This document shows, piece after piece, positions 1 to 5,878 of a DNA stretch of 6,920 nucleotides; within the stretch, counting starts at the first letter, position 1, and every line of letters begins with the position of its first letter. Position numbers and translations under genes: made by a program. Origin of the DNA: Desulfuromonadaceae bacterium (GTDB lineage: Bacteria; Desulfobacterota; Desulfuromonadia; Geobacterales; Pseudopelobacteraceae); contig JAQUCQ010000174.1 in the NCBI GenBank assembly GCA_028686145.1, positions 1 to 6,920 of the forward strand. Reading direction: 5' to 3'. The notes under the pieces were generated by a model. The model saw only the letters and a program-made list of their open reading frames with translations, did not search any database and was not told the DNA's origin.

Positions 1-34
1 CCACAACCAGTATTCTTTTATGTCCCTGTTCCAC
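1..34 (-). CDS. Start of a gene, possibly a response-regulator receiver domain (truncated by window)
   Basis: Eleven codons are visible from GTG at 34 to the left edge, reading MEQGHKRILVV with the next codon starting in G. An AGGAG ribosome binding site (42-46) is 7 bases upstream, and a promoter-like sequence lies further upstream at 67-93. 'KRILVV' followed by a G-initial codon (Asp, Glu, Gly, Ala or Val) matches the first beta strand of CheY-like receiver domains (ILVVDD), so a response regulator or hybrid kinase is the best guess. Other Rossmann-like proteins begin in a similar way. Only the existence of a gene start is reasonably supported; the family is a guess. Confidence 0.45.
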   Translation of the reverse strand, partial: MEQGHKRILVV

Positions 35-66
35 AGAAGTTCTCCTGCATGGTTCGAAGTACAGGA

Positions 67-93
67 AGTCTAGCATGAGCAGCGGACTGTCAA
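67..93 (-). promoter_or_regulatory. Candidate promoter upstream of the gene at the left edge
   Basis: On the minus strand a perfect TTGACA (93-88) is followed after 15 bases by TAGACT (72-67), a 4-of-6 match to the -10 consensus. TGC comes directly before it, an extended -10 element that can compensate for the short spacer. A run of seven A's lies upstream (about 110-116). Transcription would start near 60, about 25 bases before the GTG at 34. It lies just after rodZ and would give the next gene its own promoter. Prediction only. Confidence 0.45.
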
Positions 94-155
94 GACCCTG
101 AATCTCGTTTTTTTGCTTGTCTTAGAAGACCGTACAACGTCAAAACATCTTTAAA

Positions 156-1040
156 TTACTGTATAATTCCATCAGCATCAAGTTCAACATATGCTGGTTG
201 CCCAGGAGGTCCGAGCGATTTGTATGGTTTACCGTTCAACTCCACGTCAACTCCGCCGGCATTACTCAAATCCAGTGTGATATTTTTCTCTGCTTTCCAC
301 TCGATAACATCTCCGACCGTAAGATCATATTCTTGCGGGCCGGATCCGTCAACCGTTGAGGTTAACGTACCGTTTTGGGTAACTTTTATTTTTAATACAA
401 ACCCTTTGGAAACAACTACCGGCGGTGTCGATTTCACTGTTTTTTCAACGTCAGGCAATTCTACTGGAGGCTTCTCAGCCTTAGGCAGCGGAGGAGGAAT
501 ATCCGGCTCTGTTTTCTTGGCCCGCACAGAGCTTTGCACCGCCTGGATTGCAGGAAGTTGCCGAGGAGGATTTGGGACCGCAGCAGGTTGCGGCTGACGA
601 ACAAGAGGAGGCGGAGGCTCTCTGAAGAAAGTCGCAGTAATCAGAATCGCCGTCAATAAAAGCGCAGGGAGCAGCAGTTTTTTAAGAGAGATAAACCGAC
701 GCGGTCGGCGGGGGGAAATAGCAGGCGCATGACCTGAATCAGACTTTTCATCTAAAATCCCGAAAAGTTTGTCATACATCCGTGCTATGTCATCAGAATT
801 CAGGCCGAGATAGGCGGCGTATATACGGAGAAAACCCTTGAGGTATGCCTGATTGGCAAATTTGCTAATCTGGTCATCTTCAAGAGCTTTCAAATAAAAA
901 ACACCTATTTTTGTTGTTTCCGAAGCTTCTTCAAGCGTAATCCCGTGAAACTCCCGGCAACGGCGGAGAATCGTCCCCGGCGAACCGCCAGAGGCCTCCG
1001 GTGAAGAGGAAACCGCATCTGACACTTTGGCCTTACTCAC
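156..1040 (-). CDS. RodZ-like cell-shape protein (HTH, one membrane span, DUF4115)
   Basis: This is a bitopic inner-membrane protein with RodZ architecture; in rod-shaped bacteria RodZ binds MreB and links it to the wall-synthesis complex. It has 294 residues. The cytoplasmic helix-turn-helix domain of the Xre/HTH_25 type lies at about 20-92 (GTILRRCREFHGITLEEASE, TKIGVFYLKALE, AYLKGFLRIYAAYLGL). A basic stretch RRPRRF is followed by a membrane span at about 119-139. A proline-rich periplasmic linker covers about 141-210 (PPPP, PPLP and similar). The C-terminal DUF4115-type beta domain runs from about 211 to 292 (GFVLKIKVTQNGTL, YDLTVGDVIEWKAEKNITLDLSNAG, VELNGKPY). The start is GTG at 1040, overlapping the TPR gene stop as GTGA, so the two are translationally coupled. 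The domain order is diagnostic of the family. Whether it acts in cell shape or in another envelope process here is not shown, so no symbol is assigned. Confidence 0.9.
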   Translation of the reverse strand: MSKAKVSDAVSSSPEASGGSPGTILRRCREFHGITLEEASETTKIGVFYLKALEDDQISKFANQAYLKGFLRIYAAYLGLNSDDIARMYDKLFGILDEKSDSGHAPAISPRRPRRFISLKKLLLPALLLTAILITATFFREPPPPLVRQPQPAAVPNPPRQLPAIQAVQSSVRAKKTEPDIPPPLPKAEKPPVELPDVEKTVKSTPPVVVSKGFVLKIKVTQNGTLTSTVDGSGPQEYDLTVGDVIEWKAEKNITLDLSNAGGVDVELNGKPYKSLGPPGQPAYVELDADGIIQ

Positions 1041-1801
1041 TTGATAAGATCCAGATAGCCAAGAGCTGCGCGGCCTAGTTCACTGTAAGGAATAAGCCGT
1101 GCAGCCTCTTTGAATGAGGCTCGTGCGGCATCAATATTGTTCATCTTAAGCTGTGCCTGGCCCAGAAAATAGTGTGCCGCGCCGTAATCATGATAAATCT
1201 CGAGTGCCTTGGTATATTCAGCAATAGCTCGTTCGCTCTTGTCCATGGCAAACCAGACTCTCCCCAGAGAAACCCGGATAATCGGATTACGGGGATTCAT
1301 GGCCTCAATAGCCTGCAGCTCCTCTAGTGCTTTGGGATAATTGCCTTTCCCCAAATAGGCCAAACCAAGATTTATGGAAGCATTTGTATTGTTGTCGTAA
1401 AAAAGATCGTCCTTTACAATTTTGAACTGCTGAATGGCACTGTCCCACCGCTTCAGATCAAGATAAGCGACCCCAAGGTCATTGCGGGCAATAGAAAAGT
1501 TTGGTTTCAAATTGATGGCTTTCAAAAGCTTTACTTCAGCAAGGTCAGGACGCTTTTTCCCGATAAATGCCTTGCCAAGATTATAGAGAACGTCCGGATT
1601 GTCAGGATCAAGCTTCTCGGCCTCAGTCAGCTCGAATAAAGCTGAAGTAAAATTATTTTCTCCCAGATAGGAAAGTCCCATCTGATAGTGGTAATAAGCC
1701 GGATTTGGTATGGATTTGCCCCCACCTCGTCCCGATACGCAGCCTGAAACAGCCAGCAATAAGACGAGAGTAGCCATTGAGTAGAAAATATTTTTCATCA
1801 T
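1037..1801 (-). CDS. TPR-repeat lipoprotein, PilF/PilW-like
   Basis: This is an exported lipoprotein made almost entirely of tetratricopeptide repeats, a protein-protein interaction scaffold. With the start at 1801 it has 254 residues: a lipoprotein signal peptide (MMKNIF...LLLAVSGC) with lipobox VSGC and lipidated Cys21, a short Gly-rich spacer, then six TPR units at about 34-67, 69-101, 103-136, 140-171, 173-205 and 207-239 (for example VLYNLGKAF, ARNDLGVAYLDL, INLGLAYLGKGNY, AHYFLGQAQLKM). An upstream in-frame ATG at 1828 has no ribosome binding site; the ATG at 1801 has AAGGA 7 bases before it (1809-1813) and gives a proper signal peptide, so it was chosen. The next codon is also ATG. The residue after Cys is Val, which does not signal inner-membrane retention in enterobacteria. 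PilF/PilW proteins assemble type IV pilus secretin; that role is an inference from architecture and from the rodZ neighbour. Other TPR lipoproteins (NlpI-like) remain possible. Confidence 0.85.
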   Translation of the reverse strand: MMKNIFYSMATLVLLLAVSGCVSGRGGGKSIPNPAYYHYQMGLSYLGENNFTSALFELTEAEKLDPDNPDVLYNLGKAFIGKKRPDLAEVKLLKAINLKPNFSIARNDLGVAYLDLKRWDSAIQQFKIVKDDLFYDNNTNASINLGLAYLGKGNYPKALEELQAIEAMNPRNPIIRVSLGRVWFAMDKSERAIAEYTKALEIYHDYGAAHYFLGQAQLKMNNIDAARASFKEAARLIPYSELGRAALGYLDLIK

Positions 1802-1874
1802 ATGGATATCCTTGGCCCTGATAAACATGAGGAGTGTGTATCGAAGCTATTTTCTGCAGCACGGCAACTATCCA

Positions 1875-2789
1875 TCAAAAAGTAATATTCCTGAAGTTTG
1901 TCAATGCCTTGAAGGTACTGAAGCGGGCTTGTATCTCTTTGTACTCGAGCCGCTTCATACGGTTAAGACTGAAATCCTCAACGTTAAAAGAAGCCATTAC
2001 GCTGCCGAAGATAATTGCTTGACGAAGCCCATCCTCTGAGAGGTCTCCTGTATTTGCCAGATAGCCCATAAACCCTCCCGCAAAAGTGTCTCCTGCACCG
2101 GTCGGGTCGAACACTTCCTCCAACGGATAAGCCGGCGCAGCAAAAACAGTCTCGGCTGTAAACATCAACACACCGTACTCTCCTCTCTTAACAACCAGTC
2201 GCTTGCAGCCAAGTGCTATGATTTGCCGGGCAGCTTTGACCAGATTCACTTCTCCGGTGAACTGCCGTGCTTCACTTTCGTTGATTATGACAACGTCTAC
2301 CTTCTGAAGTACGTTCTTCAGAGCATCTGGCTTAGATGAAATCCAAAAGTTCATCGTATCACAGGCAACGAGTTTTGGATTACGAACTTGCTCCAGCACA
2401 TTCATCTGCAGATCGGGGTCAATATTGGCGAGAAAGAGATACTCCGCATCACGATATGATTCCGGCAACTCCGGGTGGAAATCCATGAGGACATTTAGCT
2501 GGGTGTCAAGAGTTTGAGCTTCATTCAGATCATATCCGTAGCGACCGCTCCAGTGAAACGTCTTACCGGGAATGCGTTTCAAACCGGTAGTGTCGATGTT
2601 TCGGCTCTGCAAAAAAGCAACATGCTCTTCCGGAAAATCTTCTCCGACAACCGCTACAAGCGACACATCAGTAAAGAAACTGGCTGAAGTAGAAAAGTAG
2701 GTGGCTGACCCGCCAAGGACATTTTCTCCCCTCCCGAAGGGAGTTTCAACGGTGTCAAATGCCACGGTCCCGACAACAACAATACTCAT
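1875..2789 (-). CDS. PfkB-family (ribokinase-like) carbohydrate/nucleoside kinase
   Basis: This is a cytoplasmic ATP-dependent kinase of the ribokinase/PfkB superfamily, which phosphorylates a sugar, nucleoside or similar alcohol; the substrate cannot be read from the sequence. It has 304 residues, the usual length. The N-terminal strand holds VVVGTVAFDTVETPFG with the likely substrate-binding Asp12. The glycine pair at 26-27 is in GGSATYFS rather than the GGKGANQA of true ribokinases. NESE at 170-173 matches the family's N-x-x-E magnesium/phosphate motif. The PfkB signature DPTGAGDTFAGGF spans 228-240, with the catalytic base Asp234 after the GAG anion hole. The start ATG has GGGAG 6 bases upstream. 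The gene follows flhB after 163 bases and precedes the TPR lipoprotein gene by about 73 bases, probably on the same mRNA. All catalytic residues appear intact, so it should be active. Confidence 0.92.
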   Translation of the reverse strand: MSIVVVGTVAFDTVETPFGRGENVLGGSATYFSTSASFFTDVSLVAVVGEDFPEEHVAFLQSRNIDTTGLKRIPGKTFHWSGRYGYDLNEAQTLDTQLNVLMDFHPELPESYRDAEYLFLANIDPDLQMNVLEQVRNPKLVACDTMNFWISSKPDALKNVLQKVDVVIINESEARQFTGEVNLVKAARQIIALGCKRLVVKRGEYGVLMFTAETVFAAPAYPLEEVFDPTGAGDTFAGGFMGYLANTGDLSEDGLRQAIIFGSVMASFNVEDFSLNRMKRLEYKEIQARFSTFKALTNFRNITF

Positions 2790-2802
2790 TAGGGTCTCCC
2801 AC

Positions 2803-2818
2803 TGTAAAATATTTTACA
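2803..2818. promoter_or_regulatory. Perfect 16-bp palindrome, candidate operator
   Basis: TGTAAAATATTTTACA reads identically on both strands with no mismatch and no central gap. It overlaps the last base of the predicted -10 box and is centred on the predicted transcription start. It ends 3 bases before the GGGAG ribosome binding site (2796-2800) of the kinase gene. The position is what one expects of a repressor operator. The two halves (TGTAAAAT) resemble sites of several dimeric helix-turn-helix regulators, so no regulator can be named. It lacks a loop and a GC-rich stem, so a terminator is unlikely. Confidence 0.5.
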
Positions 2819-2846
2819 AGGTATCACGCAGTACATAACGAGTCAA
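2818..2846 (-). promoter_or_regulatory. Candidate sigma70 promoter upstream of the kinase gene
   Basis: On the minus strand TTGACT (2846-2841) and TACCTT (2823-2818) are separated by exactly 17 bases. TG plus one base precedes the second box (TGATACCTT), an extended -10 feature. The -35 box matches 5 of 6 consensus bases; the -10 box matches only 3 of 6. The start of transcription would fall near 2811, about 22 bases before the ATG at 2789. It would separate expression of the kinase-TPR-rodZ group from the flagellar operon. This is prediction only. Confidence 0.45.
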
Positions 2847-2952
2847 AAGGATTGTAGTACAAACACAATTTCTATCTTTTGCACACGGGGTAGAATAGCC
2901 ACCTCTTCTTTTATATTGCGGCACTATCCTGTCAACATGAGCTAAAAAAATA

Positions 2953-4026
2953 TTATACCTTGCCCTTTAGTTTGTAGACATACGCCAGTACCTCTGCAAC
3001 AGCTGCGTAGAGTGCTTCTGGAATTGGCTCATTTTCTTTAACCTGATCATACAGTTCACGGGCCAGGAAACGGTTTTCCACCAGTGTAATACTGTGTTCA
3101 CGGGCGATCTTCTTAATCGCCTCGGCCATGATATCCATCCCCTTGGCAAGTACGACCGGTGCCGCCATTTTCTGCCGGTCATATTTAAGGGCAACGGCAA
3201 AGTGAGTCGGGTTGGTGATGATGACATCGGCCAGCGGGATGATTTTGGTCATCCGGCGGCGGGCAGCCTGAAACTGTAACCTTCTTATTTTACTCTTTAT
3301 TTCAGGGTTTCCTTCGGACTCTTTATGCTCATCCTTGACCTCCTGTTTGGTCATTTTGAGATTCTCCACATAGCGCCACTTGACATAGAGCATGTCAAGC
3401 AGACCGAGAACGATCATGATGCCGCAGGTATGGATGACAATTTTAAAAGCAATGTGACCCACAAAATCAAAAATTGTTTGGATATCGGCCTCTGCTAGAA
3501 AGGTGATATTCTGCATTTCATCCCGGACCACACCGTAGGCAATCCAGCCAACGACCAATAGTTTAAGAAGCGATTTCAACATCTCAACGAGCGCATCTTT
3601 ATTAAACAAGCGCTTGAAACCATTCAGGGGATTGAGCTTGTCAAAACTTACTTTCAGACGTGAGGTACGAAATTCAAACCTGCCATTATCCTGAACCAGA
3701 CTCGAGAGTACAGCGGTAACTATAATTGTTATAATGAGGGGCGCAATTAACAGCACAACTGTCCCAAACATCTTAAGCACCAGAGCATAGAGGTTTGATT
3801 CGTTCAGTTGGAAGGTGCCCATCGTTGACAAAATTTTGACCATACTCTGCTTAATCCCGGACATCATGAAACTGCCAAAGATATAAAGACAAACAATGCC
3901 GGTAAGCAGAGTAAGTGATGACGTCAGCATCTGACTCATCGGCGGTGGACTATCTTCGCGCGACTTTTCTAGTCTTTTGCCAGTCGGTTGTTCAGTTTTG
4001 GAGTGTTTATCAGAATCTTCGGCCGT
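2953..4026 (-). CDS. flhB: FlhB, flagellar export switch protein, apparent ACG start
   Basis: FlhB is the export-gate subunit that switches secretion from rod/hook to filament proteins after cleaving itself between Asn and Pro of NPTH. Taken from ACG at 4026 it has 357 residues, normal for FlhB. The N-terminal tail reads (T/M)AEDSDKHSKTEQPTGKRLEK, the classic FlhB start. Four hydrophobic segments follow at about 35-54, 84-111, 150-168 and 193-215, then a basic linker (SKIRRLQFQAARRRM) and NPTH at 272-275 in ITNPTHFAVALKY. The C-terminal domain (PVVLAKG, IPEALYAAVAEVLAYVYKLKG) is intact. No ATG, GTG or TTG occurs in frame between the fliR stop (4030) and the ATG at 3939; starting at 3939 would remove 29 residues including the conserved tail. 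The ACG sits where the family has ATG-Ala-Glu-Asp, 7 bases after an AAAGGGGGG ribosome-binding stretch (4034-4042). Either ACG is used or a T-to-C change or base error is present. Confidence 0.93.
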   Translation of the reverse strand, partial: TAEDSDKHSKTEQPTGKRLEKSREDSPPPMSQMLTSSLTLLTGIVCLYIFGSFMMSGIKQSMVKILSTMGTFQLNESNLYALVLKMFGTVVLLIAPLIITIIVTAVLSSLVQDNGRFEFRTSRLKVSFDKLNPLNGFKRLFNKDALVEMLKSLLKLLVVGWIAYGVVRDEMQNITFLAEADIQTIFDFVGHIAFKIVIHTCGIMIVLGLLDMLYVKWRYVENLKMTKQEVKDEHKESEGNPEIKSKIRRLQFQAARRRMTKIIPLADVIITNPTHFAVALKYDRQKMAAPVVLAKGMDIMAEAIKKIAREHSITLVENRFLARELYDQVKENEPIPEALYAAVAEVLAYVYKLKGKV

Positions 4027-4029
4027 AGG

Positions 4030-4824
4030 TCATCCCCCCTTTGCCATAAGCCGGTAGAGTGCATCTATTTGGGCGGAAAGATCCCCAAAAGACACTTCAA
4101 GAACATGAAAAAATATGGTCAAGGTCGTCCCCAAAATAACCAGCCCCAACCCGACGTTAAGCGGCAGACTAATCATGAAAATATTCATCTGTGGAAACGC
4201 TCGGGCCATAATGCCAAGCGCAACGGAGGTGAGGAGCAGGGCAACCATAACCGGTGCGGCCAGGCGGATTCCGATGATAAAAATATCAGCGGCCCGCATG
4301 ACGAGAAAATGTACCAGCTCTCCGCTCAAACGCCACCCTCCCAACGGAATCACTCTGAAACTGTCCATGATGGCACGGATAAATAGAAGGTGAATATTAA
4401 GTGACAGGAACATAAGTGTCGCAAACAGTGTCTGAATAACTGACATGAGCTGGACCTGTGTACCTCTAGATGGATCTATGATTGATGAGATGGTCAGACC
4501 CATCTGCATGCCAATAATCTGGCCGCTGAATTCAACAGCGGAAAAGATAATCTGGGTTATGAATCCCAGGGTTAAACCGATCATAACTTCACTGAACGCC
4601 AGCAAGGCAAGACTGAAAGCATCAGACGGCATCTGGGGGAGCGCCACCGAGAGCGTTGGGAAACAGACAAGTGTGATCATGAAGACTATGAACGCCTTGA
4701 TGCGGACCGGCACCATGCGCCCACCAAACACCGGTAGTGCAGCAAAAATTCCGGCCACGCGACTCAGCACAAGCATAAAAAAAATTACTTCACGGGGAGA
4801 CGGAAATGGGAGCAGCGGAAACAT
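4030..4824 (-). CDS. fliR: FliR, flagellar type III export gate protein
   Basis: FliR is the single-copy membrane subunit that caps the FliP5FliQ4FliR1 helical export channel. It has 264 residues, which is normal for the family, with about six hydrophobic segments. Conserved stretches are SRVAGIFAALPVFGGR near the N-terminus, SGQIIGMQMGL at 100-110 followed by the Asp-Pro at 117-118, and ALGIMARAFPQMNIF at 202-216 with SLPLNVGLGL after it. The start ATG is 6 bases after the fliQ stop; a GAGG lies about 11 bases upstream. The gene ends ...RLMAKGG with TGA at 4032-4030. The reading frame of flhB continues in the same frame directly after this stop, with no other stop between them. The stop is followed by C (TGAC), a context considered relatively weak for termination. 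FliR is complete and should function as a separate protein. Confidence 0.96.
   Translation of the reverse strand: MFPLLPFPSPREVIFFMLVLSRVAGIFAALPVFGGRMVPVRIKAFIVFMITLVCFPTLSVALPQMPSDAFSLALLAFSEVMIGLTLGFITQIIFSAVEFSGQIIGMQMGLTISSIIDPSRGTQVQLMSVIQTLFATLMFLSLNIHLLFIRAIMDSFRVIPLGGWRLSGELVHFLVMRAADIFIIGIRLAAPVMVALLLTSVALGIMARAFPQMNIFMISLPLNVGLGLVILGTTLTIFFHVLEVSFGDLSAQIDALYRLMAKGG
4034..4042 (-). promoter_or_regulatory. Ribosome binding site of flhB inside the end of fliR
   Basis: On the minus strand AAAGGGGGG lies in the last codons of fliR. It is exactly 7 bases from the ACG codon at 4026, a normal Shine-Dalgarno spacing. It abuts directly an out-of-frame ATG (4033-4031, ATGA overlap with the fliR stop). 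That ATG would be too close to use this site and would meet a stop after 7 codons (ATG ACC TAC GGC CGA AGA TTC TGA). The spacing therefore favours initiation at 4026. This is a sequence-based inference. Confidence 0.6.
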
Positions 4825-4830
4825 GGGAGG

Positions 4831-5100
4831 CTAACGCCTCATGATGGGGATAAATGAATATATCTCACGGGTAAAGTCACTCATGTAGCTCATCATCCAG
4901 GGGAAAAAGATGATCATGGCAACCATGACAGCGATAATTTTGGGGGCAAAGGCGAGCGTTGCCTCGTTAATTGAGGTAACGGCTTGAAAGACGCTGACCA
5001 GAAGACCGACGACCAGACTGGCGATCAGGAGCGGTGCAGCCAGCATCATTGCAGTTTCAAAAGTGCGCCGGGCAAGTTGTACAACCAATTCAGGAGTCAT
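4831..5100 (-). CDS. fliQ: FliQ, flagellar type III export gate protein
   Basis: FliQ is a small two-helix membrane protein; several copies pack around FliP/FliR in the export gate. At 89 residues it has the standard length. Two hydrophobic hairpin segments (about 14-40 and 50-72) flank the family signature FQAVTSINEATLAFAPK at 38-54. The start ATG at 5100 is supported by an AGGTGA ribosome binding site at 5107-5112, 6 bases upstream, which itself overlaps the fliP stop. The stop TAG lies 6 bases before the fliR start. No irregularities are seen. Confidence 0.97.
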   Translation of the reverse strand: MTPELVVQLARRTFETAMMLAAPLLIASLVVGLLVSVFQAVTSINEATLAFAPKIIAVMVAMIIFFPWMMSYMSDFTREIYSFIPIMRR

Positions 5101-5110
5101 GATGTATCAC

Positions 5111-5878
5111 CTAGCCAAAACTTTTTACGAGTGAACCAATTACCAGTCCCCAGCCATCCACCAGCACAAAGAGCAGGATTTTAAACGGGAGAGAGATCAT
5201 GACCGGTGGCAGCATCATCATGCCCATTGACATTAAAACCGATGCGACGACCATATCAACGACGATAAAAGGAATATAGATTAAAAATCCGATCTGAAAT
5301 GCGGTCCGCAATTCTGATATCATGAATGCAGGAATGATGGTCAGGGTCGGAATATCTTCCGCATTCTTGGGCCGAGGCAGCTTGGAGAGGCTCACAAACA
5401 GCGACAGATCTTTTTCTCGCGTCTGGGAAAGCATGAAATTGCGTACCGGCCTAACAGCCCGCTCCATGGCCTGCTCCTGACTGATCTGCTGCGCTTTCCA
5501 TGGTTGGTAGGCATCTTTATTAATCTGCTGCCATACCGGCGTCATAATGAAGAACGTCAGAAACAAGGACAATGACAGAATAACTTGGTTGGAAGGAGCT
5601 GCCTGAGTGCCCATTGCAGTGCGTAAAAAAGAAAGCACTACTGAAATGCGGGTAAATGAAGTCGTCATGATCAGCAAACCTGGTGCGAGCGACATGATTG
5701 TCAACAACAGGAAGATCTGAACCGTAACCGCAACATCATTTGGTTTGGTGGCAGTGCCAACCCCGATATTAAGCGACGGGAACGGAATCGGTGCCGCATA
5801 TATGACGCCGCTCACCAACAACAGCAGTGCCGTCAGACATAGAATAAAAGAGCGTTTTGAGTGGTGCCGGATTATCAT
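5111..5878 (-). CDS. fliP: FliP, flagellar type III export channel protein
   Basis: FliP forms a pentamer which, with FliQ and FliR, makes the export gate inside the MS ring. It is 255 residues long, the usual size. Residues 1-29 look like a cleavable signal peptide (basic start, hydrophobic LTALLLLVSGVIYAA), as known for FliP. The mature part carries the conserved TSFTRISVVLSFLRTAMGTQ at about 73-92, the family signature PAFMISELRTAFQIGF at 183-198, and the methionine-rich gating loop VLMSMGMMMLPP at 214-225, followed by the last hydrophobic hairpin. The start ATG at 5878 overlaps the fliO stop as ATGA. After the TAG stop, fliQ begins 10 bases downstream. No oddity is seen. Confidence 0.97.
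   Translation of the reverse strand: MIIRHHSKRSFILCLTALLLLVSGVIYAAPIPFPSLNIGVGTATKPNDVAVTVQIFLLLTIMSLAPGLLIMTTSFTRISVVLSFLRTAMGTQAAPSNQVILSLSLFLTFFIMTPVWQQINKDAYQPWKAQQISQEQAMERAVRPVRNFMLSQTREKDLSLFVSLSKLPRPKNAEDIPTLTIIPAFMISELRTAFQIGFLIYIPFIVVDMVVASVLMSMGMMMLPPVMISLPFKILLFVLVDGWGLVIGSLVKSFG

Noticed and set aside
119..130. GTCTTAGAAGAC small hairpin after rodZ
   Set aside because: The stem is only 5 bp with a 2-base loop, and on the minus strand it is followed by A's rather than T's, so it is not a terminator for rodZ.
220..597. 125-codon plus-strand frame opposite rodZ
   Set aside because: It mirrors the proline-rich linker of the RodZ-like protein as a Gly/Ser/Thr-rich low-complexity sequence, with no support as a gene.
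2936..2965. T-rich stretch after flhB as a rho-independent terminator
   Set aside because: Seven T's follow the stop on the minus strand, but no stable GC-rich stem precedes them; only a weak CTAAA/TTTAG pairing exists.
2953..3939. flhB starting at the ATG at 3939
   Set aside because: The conserved FlhB N-terminal tail is encoded in frame just upstream, so this start would remove 29 expected residues. It is kept only as an alternative outcome if the ACG is not used.
4010..4033. ATGA overlap start for flhB at 4033
   Set aside because: This ATG is out of frame with flhB, directly abuts the G-run, and meets a stop after seven codons. It would need a frameshift to reach FlhB, which is less simple than a single ATG-to-ACG change.
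3988..4834. Open frames on the plus strand opposite fliR (3988-4386, 4115-4393, 4445-4834)
   Set aside because: They lie antisense to a well-conserved FliR and their translations have no domain-like pattern; they are shadows of the coding strand.
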